DNA from: Betaproteobacteria bacterium
Lineage (GTDB): Bacteria; Pseudomonadota; Gammaproteobacteria; Burkholderiales; WYBJ01
Assembly (NCBI GenBank): GCA_009377585.1
Contig: WHTS01000015.1
Location: 1-64,000 of the forward strand
Direction: 5' to 3'
DNA: 64,000 nucleotides
Shown here piece by piece: positions 57,963 through 64,000 of the stretch (its first letter is position 1; each line of letters opens with the position of its first letter). Below the pieces are notes generated by a model. It made no database searches, was not told the origin of the DNA, and was given only the letters and a program-made list of their open reading frames with translations. Made by a program: the position numbers and the translations under genes.

Positions 57963-59681
57963 TCAGGAAGGAGGCCGATCATTACTCGGCACCCGGATCT
58001 TCTTGCCAACGGGATAGCCGAGAAATGCGTTGTGCGCGAAAACGTAGGCGTTGTTGCGCAGCTCGTCGCCGCTGACTGCGATCATGTAGTCCTCGGGCTT
58101 CCATACGATCGGCACCATCCGGTTCGGATCCTCCGATTCCAGGAAGTGCTTGGGGATGCGGCCTTCCTTCACATCATCGGTGAGATTCCAGACACCGCGG
58201 ATGTTCCAGTCGCGCAGCTGGCGCTCGAAATCCCACGCCGGCCTGCGCGCATGCTCGAAGAGATAACGCTTCACGTCGAGCTTCGACCAGCCGGCCTTGG
58301 CGAGCGTGCGGGCGAGGATCGGGCTCAACACGACCAGCGGGCGTAGCGTCCCCATGCCATGGCTGGTGGTGAAGGTGACCTGCCAGTTGTTGAAGCGCTG
58401 CACCGAATCGGCGACGTAGGGCAGGAGCTCTTCCGGCGTGCTGCCGGAGACCGAGGAGAGCGACCCGCCGCCGGTGTAGCGCGCCACCGTGACGGTGTTG
58501 TCGCCGGCGACGTATCCCATCTCGACGCTGTTGGGCTCCCAGCCGATCTCCCGCAGAACGTCCTCGTTCTCGGCCAGCACCACGCGCCAGGTGTTGCCAA
58601 AGGTCGCCTTGTCGGTGCGATGCGGCAGGAAGCCGGCGACATTGCGCAGGTACAGCCGCCAGAAGCGCCCGATGGAGGTGTTCGGCAGGAAGCCATCACG
58701 CAGCGCGCCTTGCGTGTAATTGAAGCCGAGCTGCTTGATGATGGGACCATTGAGAATGATGAGCGTGTCGCCGCCTGGTGTGTTGCCGCTGTGCTCGACG
58801 CCATAGCGCGAATCGCACATCGCTTCGATCAGCGCGACCAGGATCGGCATGTGCTCGGGGCGGCAGCCGGCCATGACGCCGTTGACGGCGATGCTCCATA
58901 CGGTGGCCGCGCGGTTGTCGGGCAGCAGCACGCCGAGCATCTCGTCGGGCTTGTGGTCGCTGTGGCGCAGGAAAGTTTCGACCGCCTCGTGCGTCGGCGG
59001 AATGACCGGAAGCCCGTCGGAGTAGTCGTTCTCGACGAAGAACTGGTTCACCGCATTGAGTCCGCCACGAAAGACGACGTCGTGCGGGCCGGGCTCGGCA
59101 GGATCGCCCCTGGCGGCGCTGGCAGCGGTCAGGTTCTGGATGACGCCGTCGAGCGTCACGTCGAGGATATTGCGTTCGATTTCTTCCCGGCTCTGCGTGC
59201 CGATATGACCGGGCACCAGCGCGAGCGGGATGTTGGGCATGCCCAGCCCCACGGAGGTCGCACCGGCCTGGCGCATGAATCCTTCGCATACAAGCGACGA
59301 GGAAGGAATGCCGGCCGCTTCGCATACCGCACTCGCCCGCAACACGGCGGGCGTGCAGCTGCCTCAACACGCCATCCCGGAGATGACGGCATCGACCCCG
59401 AGCTCTTTGAAACGCTGCGGCAAGGCCGCGAGCGCCGCCTTTTCATCCCCGCCGTGCGTGCTGCCGAACTCGCGCCAGCTGACGAAGCGCACTTCCGGAA
59501 AGCGCGACCGGATGCCCTTCTCCAGCAGATCGAACACCACGTCGCCCTTGAAGAGCTGGTCCCAGAGCTCCGCGATGGTCTTGCCTTCGAGGCGGTCGAG
59601 TCGTGGCGCCAATGCGCGCTGTTGCATCTGGCGCGGCGCGCGCGGCCAGAGCACTTCGTAATAACCGTCGTTCGGTGTCAT
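57963..59681 (-). CDS. UGSC-family selenoprotein (Sec encoded by in-frame UGA)
   Basis: The frame reads from ATG at 59681 through 105 codons to VISGMAC, then TGA (59364-59366), then GSCTPAVLRASAVCEAAG and on, in the same frame, to 57963. Read with selenocysteine the product is 572 residues and contains C-U-G-S-C-T, the UGSC motif of a known (seleno)protein family whose members have Sec or Cys at this place. A SECIS-like hairpin lies at the right distance downstream (59329-59356). Both halves are uninterrupted and conserved in style, which argues against a nonsense pseudogene. The N-terminal UGSC domain covers about residues 30-185, followed by a 380-residue C-terminal region without a family I recognise. 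Redox chemistry at U106 is inferred. No sel genes are in the window, so selA/B/C/D must lie elsewhere. Confidence 0.85.
59329..59356 (-). promoter_or_regulatory. Bacterial SECIS element of the UGSC selenoprotein mRNA
   Basis: On the minus strand, 17 bases after the UGA, the loop CGTGTT is closed by GCCCGC/GCGGGC (6 bp), then GCAC/GTGC with a GA bulge (outer 4 bp). The apical loop has G at its second position, and the UGA-to-loop distance is in the 16-37 base range used to recognise bSECIS elements. The hairpin is also coding, as expected in bacteria. Confidence 0.8.
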
Positions 59682-59840
59682 GATCGATGTGTGTCCTCTT
59701 GCTTCGGTTCAAAACGGTAGCATGGCGCCGATGGTCGGGGCCTGCGGGAATGCCTTGATGCGCTTCTCGGGGCTCGGTCCGATTATCTCCGATTGGAGGC
59801 AGCATCATGCCGGCAGGCGCGCACGGGGCCATTGTGTCAG

Positions 59841-59878
59841 GTCCATATAAGGACTATATTCAGTCCTCATTGTGAGGA
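59841..59878. promoter_or_regulatory. Overlapping palindromes, probable Phd-type operator
   Basis: GTCC-ATATAA-GGAC (59841-59854), AGGACT-ATATTC-AGTCCT (59850-59867) and TCCTCA-TTG-TGAGGA (59864-59878) overlap in an AT-rich patch just upstream of the antitoxin ATG at 59886. Phd/YefM proteins autoregulate by binding such sites, so this is the likely operator-promoter region. The last palindrome also contains the GAGGA ribosome site. Confidence 0.65.
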
Positions 59879-59885
59879 ATCGACG

Positions 59886-60155
59886 ATGAAGTACTCGACC
59901 CATATCAAACCCATCAGCTACCTGAAGGCCCATGCAGCCGAAGTTCTGCATAGGCTGGCAGAGGAACGCACACCGCTCGTAATTACCCAGAACGGGGAGG
60001 CCAAGGCCGTAATGCAGGACGTTGCGAGTTATGAGTCGATTCAGGAAACGCTTGCATTGCTGAAGATCCTGGCGCTCGGAAATCGACAGATCGAACAAGG
60101 AAACCTGGCGCCGGCGGCGAAGGTCATCGAGCGCATCCGTAAACGGAAGGCGTAG
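59886..60155 (+). CDS. Phd/YefM-family antitoxin
   Basis: The 89-residue protein has the Phd fold: MKYSTHIKPISYLKAHAAEV, then LVITQNGEAKAVMQDVASYE (the strand-turn typical of YefM/Phd DNA-binding dimers), and a charged C-terminal helix that should wrap the toxin. The ATG was chosen over 31 upstream codons because it aligns with the family's N-terminus and has GAGGA upstream. The toxin gene begins three bases after its stop. Upstream palindromes are the likely autoregulatory operator. Confidence 0.88.
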   Translation: MKYSTHIKPISYLKAHAAEVLHRLAEERTPLVITQNGEAKAVMQDVASYESIQETLALLKILALGNRQIEQGNLAPAAKVIERIRKRKA

Positions 60156-60158
60156 CCC

Positions 60159-60488
60159 GTGCGCTATGAAGTCCTGCTGACCCAGGATGCGCAGAACGAT
60201 CTCGAGGAGCTTCACGAGTACATTGCCGAGCGCGACAGTCCCGAGCGCGCGGAGCACGTCCTGGACGGGATCGAAGCAGCGTTGGCAGATCTCGCGGCGT
60301 TTCCGGCACGCGGCCCGCATCCCAAGGAACTCCTGGCGCTCGGTATCCGGGAGTTTCGTCAGACCTACTTCAAACCCTATCGGATCGTCTATCGTGTCGA
60401 CGGCTCGCGCGTCTACGTGTACCTGATTGCAGATGGGCGGCGAGACCTGCAGACGTTGCTCGCGCGCAGAATGTTCGGCGCAGGATGA
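60159..60488 (+). CDS. RelE/ParE-superfamily toxin
   Basis: The 109-residue protein starts with GTG and shows the ParE/RelE pattern: YEVLLTQDAQNDLEELHEYI, a central FPARGPHPKELLAL segment, FRQTYFKPYRIVYRV and VYVYLIADGRRDLQTLL. Its partner is the Phd-type antitoxin immediately upstream. Family members are either gyrase poisons (ParE) or ribosome-dependent mRNA nucleases (RelE). The C-terminal sequence lacks a clear RelE catalytic Tyr/Lys/Arg set, so I cannot choose. Confidence 0.85.
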   Translation: MRYEVLLTQDAQNDLEELHEYIAERDSPERAEHVLDGIEAALADLAAFPARGPHPKELLALGIREFRQTYFKPYRIVYRVDGSRVYVYLIADGRRDLQTLLARRMFGAG

Positions 60489-60609
60489 ATTTGCCCCGGT
60501 GGAGGGAACAGTCGGGTCGAACGGGCTGCCGGGCGGTCTGCCCCGGCTTCCGTGGCGGCATTCTTGCATTCTCCGAATCCGGAGCGTATAAATGCCGTAA
60601 CCGGAGTCC

Positions 60610-61053
60610 ATGATGAGCGCCAGGCCCCTTGCCTATCCCGCCAGCAGCTTCGACCGAACCCCGCTGGTCGACCTCAATTCGAAAGCCGAGCGGGAGCGCT
60701 TGTCGCGCTCGGCGCTGCAAGGGTTCTTCAAGCTGGTCGAGCGCTGGAAGCTGCGCGACGAGGACGCGCGCGAGCTCCTCGGCGGCCTCTCCAGCAGTGC
60801 CTACTACGAATGGAAGAAGAACCCGCAGCGGGTTCTGGAAGTCGACCGCATCACCCGCATCTCTTACCTCGTCGGCATCTACAAGGCGCTGCACATTCTG
60901 TACGGCGACAAACTGGCCGACGAGTGGATGAAGCTTCCCAACAGGAACGCGATCTTCGGCGGCAGAACGCCGCTCGACTACACCATGGCCGGCGGCCTGC
61001 TGGCAATGCAGACCGTGCGCAAGCTCCTCGATGCGCGCCGAGGCGGTGCGTGA
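60610..61053 (+). CDS. MbcA/ParS/Xre antitoxin of a RES toxin (DUF2384)
   Basis: The 147-residue protein matches the MbcA/ParS/Xre family: an N-terminal helix-turn-helix-like part (LQGFFKLVERWKLRDEDARE), LLGGLSSSAYYEWKKNPQRV, and the DUF2384 C-terminus (ADEWMKLPNRNAIFGGRTPL), the segment that blocks the toxin active site. A GTG start of the RES gene overlaps its stop. Two adjacent ATGs (60610, 60613) are possible starts, with GGAG just upstream. The DNA-binding half suggests autoregulation. Confidence 0.88.
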   Translation: MMSARPLAYPASSFDRTPLVDLNSKAERERLSRSALQGFFKLVERWKLRDEDARELLGGLSSSAYYEWKKNPQRVLEVDRITRISYLVGIYKALHILYGDKLADEWMKLPNRNAIFGGRTPLDYTMAGGLLAMQTVRKLLDARRGGA

Positions 61054-61778
61054 GCTCGCCGCTGCCGAAAACGACGCTGCTGCGCCGGTTCGATACCTGC
61101 CGTCTCATTCCATCGCGATTCGCACCGCGCGAGGATTCGGTGCTTGCCGGCATCGCCGAGAGCGAGGCGCACCTCGCCGACCTGTTCGATCTGGACAACG
61201 CAACCAACGAGCGCCTGCGCGGCGAACGCGGGCTGCTGCCGGGCATCGGCGTGGAGGAGCTCGTGTTCGGCGTGCCCAACTTCCGCATCGTCAACGCGGC
61301 ATTCACTTACGCTCGCCCGGAGGGCGCGCGCTTCAGCGGCTCAGACCGAGGCGCATGGTACTGCTCGATCGAAGCCGAGACGGCGCTGGCCGAAGTGGCC
61401 TTCCACAAATCGGTCGAATACCAGGAGATCGGACGCTTCGACGACAGTGTCACGTACGAAGCGATGCTGGCGGATTTCAGCAGCGAGTTTCACGAACTGC
61501 GCGGCGATTCGCGCTTTACCTCGTGCCTCGATCCGAAGCGCTACGTCGCCTCCCAGCGCCTCGCCACGCGCTTGCTGGAGGCCGGTTCGCTCGGCGTCGT
61601 GTACCCGAGCGTCCGCCAAGCGAAGGGCACCAACCTCGCGTGCTTCCGGCCGGCGCTGGTCGGCAACGTGAGGCGGAGCGACACCTGGCGGCTCACCTGG
61701 TCGGGAACGCCGACGCCCCGGATCGAGCGCGAGAAGGCTCCGGTCCGACGCCGTGCGCGGCCTCGGCCCACGCATTGA
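61050..61778 (+). CDS. RES-domain toxin
   Basis: The 242-residue protein has the RES-type pattern: RFSGSDRGAWYCSIEAETAL followed by AEVAFH, an FHELRGD segment, and LACFRPALVGNVRR near the end of the domain. RES toxins such as MbcT degrade NAD or modify a phosphoribosyl-pyrophosphate enzyme, stopping growth. The GTG at 61050 overlaps the antitoxin stop by four bases, marking a coupled pair. The C-terminal tail is Arg/Pro-rich and may be poorly conserved. The next gene starts within about 80 bp. Confidence 0.87.
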   Translation: MSSPLPKTTLLRRFDTCRLIPSRFAPREDSVLAGIAESEAHLADLFDLDNATNERLRGERGLLPGIGVEELVFGVPNFRIVNAAFTYARPEGARFSGSDRGAWYCSIEAETALAEVAFHKSVEYQEIGRFDDSVTYEAMLADFSSEFHELRGDSRFTSCLDPKRYVASQRLATRLLEAGSLGVVYPSVRQAKGTNLACFRPALVGNVRRSDTWRLTWSGTPTPRIEREKAPVRRRARPRPTH

Positions 61779-61856
61779 CGGATGGAAATGCGGCTGACAA
61801 GCCGCTTCCCGCGATACGCTCCCGACGACCTACGCACATCCGCGAACAAGACTTCG

Positions 61857-62420
61857 ATGATCGACCTCTGGCTGGAAATGCACGCCCAGACGCATCACAA
61901 CGCGCAGGGCATTGCGTCCGGCCACTACGATGTGGCGCTCACGCCCTATGGGCGCGAGCAGGCGCAAACGCTCTTGCGCCAGCGCTATGCGCAGCAGAAC
62001 TTCGATGCGGCTTATGCATCGAACACTCAGCGCGCGTACGACACGGCCTACCTCATGTTCGCGGATCGGCCGATTTCGTTGCTCCAGGACGCGCGGCTAC
62101 GCGAATGCGATTACGGCATCTACGAGGGCCGCCCGAGACAGGAGATGGAGGCCGCCCGCATGGCCGCGATCCATGCGCCGTATCCCAACGGCGAGAGCTA
62201 CGACCAGGTCGTGCAACGGATGCGAAGCTTTCTAACCGACGTCGCCGAGCGCCACGGCGGCCACAGCCTCATGCTCATCGGCCACGCGGCCACGCTGTTC
62301 TCGCTGGAGCACTTGGCGCACGACCGGCCGCTCGATGCGACGGTGGGCATGTGGCCCGAACGGCCGTGGCGGTATGCGTTGTCCTCGAATGGCCTGGTTC
62401 TGCGGCCGCACACGCGCTGA
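61857..62420 (+). CDS. Histidine phosphatase superfamily protein with altered RHG motif
   Basis: The 187-residue protein has the histidine phosphatase layout: LWLEMHAQTHHNAQG, LTPYGREQAQTLL, LRECDYGIYEG and HSLMLIGHAAT. The catalytic histidine in the first motif is present, but the Arg that precedes it (RH) is Met, so phosphate binding may be weakened; the second conserved His (GHAA) remains. The nearest upstream in-frame ATG (61782) would add 25 residues that look disordered, so I start at 61857. It lies close behind the RES toxin on the same strand and may be co-transcribed. Substrate is unknown. Confidence 0.75.
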   Translation: MIDLWLEMHAQTHHNAQGIASGHYDVALTPYGREQAQTLLRQRYAQQNFDAAYASNTQRAYDTAYLMFADRPISLLQDARLRECDYGIYEGRPRQEMEAARMAAIHAPYPNGESYDQVVQRMRSFLTDVAERHGGHSLMLIGHAATLFSLEHLAHDRPLDATVGMWPERPWRYALSSNGLVLRPHTR

Positions 62421-62454
62421 GCGCCCGGGTTGTCGCGTCGGCGGGAATCGATGG

Positions 62455-63492
62455 CTACTCGTCAGCGTAGATCTTTACGATCGGGTCGCCATCCGGCCCG
62501 ACATGCCCTCGGTACATGCCCGCGGTATTGAACGGCATGGCAAAGCGGCCGTTGCGATCGAGCGCGATCACGCCCCCGGTACCGCCGAGCGATGCGAGCT
62601 GCTCGTGCACCACGTGCTTCGCGGCGCGCTCGACCGTCCAGCGCCGATGCTCGATGAGCGCCGAGACAGAGAAAGCGGCCAGCGTGCGCATGAAGTACTC
62701 ACCTTCGCCCGTGCCGGAAACGGCGACCGTCGCATTGTTCGCATAAGTTCCGGCGCCGATCGTCGGCGTGTCGCCCACGCGTCCGCTCATCTTGTCGTTG
62801 CGCCCGCCGGTCGAGGTGGCCGCGGCGAGATTGCCGTTTGCGTCCAGTGCCACCGCGCCGACCGTTCCATGCTTGTCGGACTCGGTGGCCGGATCGCGCT
62901 GCTGCGCGGCGGCCGCGTGCCGCACGCGTTGCAGCGCATCGAAGCGGCGCTCGGTGTAAAAGTAATCGGGCTCGACGATCGCGAGGCCATGTGCGCGCGC
63001 GAGCGCCTCTGCGCCGTGCCCGGCCAGCATGACATGCCGGGTTTGCTCCATGACGAGCCGCGCCAGCAGCACCGGATTCTTGACCGTCGTGACGAGCGTC
63101 GCGGCGCCTGCGCGCAGCATTGCGCCGTCCATGACCGCGGCCTCCAGCTCGTTGCTGCCCTCGGCCGTGAAGACCGCTCCGCGCCCGGCGTTGAAGAGCG
63201 GATCGTCCTCGAGCACGCACACGGCCGCGGCCACGGCGTCGAGGCTGCTCCCGCCGCGAGCCAGGATCTCGCGGCCCGCCGCCAGCGCGGTCGTCATGCC
63301 GTCGCGGTAGGCACGCTCCGTTGCCGGCGTCATGTCCGAGCGCTCGATGACGCCCGCGCCGCCGTGCACGAGGAGCACGAAAGCCCTGCCCTTGCCGCTC
63401 ACGGAGTCCGCCCGCTTGGTCGCGGCAGATGAGTGTGCGCCTTCGTTCATCGTCATCCGCGGAGTGCGGCCCAAACCAGCGCGTGGCGACAT
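62455..63492 (-). CDS. Isoaspartyl peptidase/L-asparaginase (Ntn hydrolase, plant type)
   Basis: The 345-residue protein matches type 2 asparaginases: VLLVHGGAGVIERSD near the start, LDAVAAAVCVLEDDPLFNAGRG, and the autocatalytic nucleophile threonine in KHGTVGAVALD, with TSTGGRNDKMSGRVGDTP following. Family members self-cleave before that Thr to give active alpha and beta chains, and release Asp from isoaspartyl peptides or Asn. The ATG at 63492 directly follows the upstream gene's stop (TAG-ATG), but ATGs at 63456 or 63450 would remove a disordered leader. No signal peptide is visible. It probably shares a transcript with the lactonase-like gene. Confidence 0.9.
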   Translation of the reverse strand: MSPRAGLGRTPRMTMNEGAHSSAATKRADSVSGKGRAFVLLVHGGAGVIERSDMTPATERAYRDGMTTALAAGREILARGGSSLDAVAAAVCVLEDDPLFNAGRGAVFTAEGSNELEAAVMDGAMLRAGAATLVTTVKNPVLLARLVMEQTRHVMLAGHGAEALARAHGLAIVEPDYFYTERRFDALQRVRHAAAAQQRDPATESDKHGTVGAVALDANGNLAAATSTGGRNDKMSGRVGDTPTIGAGTYANNATVAVSGTGEGEYFMRTLAAFSVSALIEHRRWTVERAAKHVVHEQLASLGGTGGVIALDRNGRFAMPFNTAGMYRGHVGPDGDPIVKIYADE

Positions 63493-64000
63493 CTACGGGC
63501 GGCCGACGATGCCCATCCAGTATTGCGTCCTCGTGTTCGACTCCACGTCGTAGGTACGTGCGTGATCGAGCTTGCCATCCGCGCGGACGCGAAACACGCT
63601 GAGCGAGGCCGGCACGGTTTTCACCGCCGAGCCCTCGCGAACCTTGGTGGGCTTGATGCTTGCTGCAACCATGAGTCGTCCGCTCGGATCGAACGCGAAC
63701 GTGCGCACGTGGTAGGAGCGCGTGTCGGCGTGCTGGATGAGCTTGGGCTCGCCGCTCGCGGGATCGATCGCGAACACCGCAATGCTGTTCTCGCCGCCGC
63801 CGAATACCTTCTGCCCCTCGTGCTCCACGGTGTAGTCGGCGCGGTTGGCGACGTAGACGAAGCGGCCGTTGGGATGCACGTGGATGGCGCCGGCGAGCTG
63901 GCGCGGTCTTGCGTTAGCGCGATCGGCCAGCATATCGCAGGTAAACGCTGCCGCCGGTTCGATGCGGTCGTCCGGATAGCGGAACATGTAAAGCTGGCTG
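63493..64000 (-). CDS. Lactonase-family seven-bladed beta-propeller (partial, cut at window edge)
   Basis: The frame enters from beyond 64000 and ends with TAG at 63493-63495. The readable 169 or so residues show blade repeats such as IHVHPNGRFVYVANRADYTV, ENSIAVFAIDPASGEPKLIQ, RTFAFDPSGRLMVAASI and LSVFRVRADGKL, characteristic of 6-phosphogluconolactonase/YncE-like lactonase propellers. The N-terminal half is missing here, so length, signal peptide and catalytic residues cannot be judged. It ends immediately before the asparaginase start on the same strand. Confidence 0.8.
   Translation of the reverse strand, partial: SQLYMFRYPDDRIEPAAAFTCDMLADRANARPRQLAGAIHVHPNGRFVYVANRADYTVEHEGQKVFGGGENSIAVFAIDPASGEPKLIQHADTRSYHVRTFAFDPSGRLMVAASIKPTKVREGSAVKTVPASLSVFRVRADGKLDHARTYDVESNTRTQYWMGIVGRP

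Noticed and set aside
57963-59681. UGSC gene as a nonsense-mutated pseudogene
   Set aside because: The stop is TGA, lies exactly in the family's Sec position, is followed by a SECIS-like hairpin, and both halves are otherwise uninterrupted.

Overview
The window is high-GC DNA (clearly above 60% G+C by eye). It looks like a chromosomal segment from a soil or freshwater betaproteobacterium of the Burkholderiales type. The clues are a complete and a broken Bug/TctC-family solute receptor, an amidase with an AtzG-like partner, LLM flavin enzymes, PEP-CTERM-like sorting, and dispersed palindromic intergenic repeats. No rRNA, tRNA, CRISPR array, integrase or insertion-sequence transposase was seen.

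Layout. (1) 1-2.4 kb: a type I restriction HsdR gene reduced to three fragments by internal deletions, then a membrane-anchored Mrr-type nuclease. (2) 2.8-9.8 kb: a small coupled ORF and a beta-sandwich protein, an amidase with its small partner, a glutathione S-transferase, a zeta-toxin module with small proteins on both sides, a TctC receptor and a proline-rich membrane protein. (3) 10.66-40.25 kb: one uninterrupted 28.8-kb gene for a 9,586-residue LEPR-XLL protein, followed by a small secreted cohesin-like protein with a PEP-CTERM-like tail. The giant carries a strand-loop repeat array, 19 CARDB-like domains, nine cadherin/He_PIG-like domains, beta-propellers, an RHS-like segment, two HExxH sites, an LAS/MepA-like murein peptidase motif set, two dockerin-like modules and a cohesin-like domain. 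It is flanked by a decayed tenA fragment on one side and intact tenA-thiD on the other. (4) 42-46.4 kb: a quinone-oxidoreductase-like gene between perfect 116-bp inverted repeats, an LLM oxidoreductase, an alpha/beta hydrolase cut by an amber codon, and a TctC pseudogene. (5) 47.2-53.9 kb: a complete four-gene type I Wadjet anti-plasmid operon (jetABCD) ending at a 25-bp-arm hairpin. (6) 54-57 kb: a lipoprotein, a small unknown and a CHAP-containing cell-wall hydrolase. (7) 57-59.7 kb: a substrate-binding-like protein and a UGSC-family selenoprotein, whose in-frame UGA is followed by a convincing bacterial SECIS hairpin. (8) 59.9-62.4 kb: a Phd/ParE-type and a Xre-RES toxin-antitoxin pair and a histidine-phosphatase-like protein. 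(9) 62.5-64 kb: isoaspartyl peptidase/asparaginase and a lactonase-like beta-propeller cut by the window edge.

Two themes stand out. The first is a defence and stability cluster: HsdR remnant, Mrr, zeta module, Wadjet, Phd/ParE and Xre-RES. The second is a very large exported adhesin or scaffold with cohesin and dockerin modules beside a separate cohesin-like surface protein, which suggests a non-cellulosomal cohesin-dockerin assembly. Several genes are decaying by internal deletion or nonsense mutation (hsdR, second tctC, tenA copy, alpha/beta hydrolase). The selenoprotein could be mistaken for another of these, but I read it as intact.
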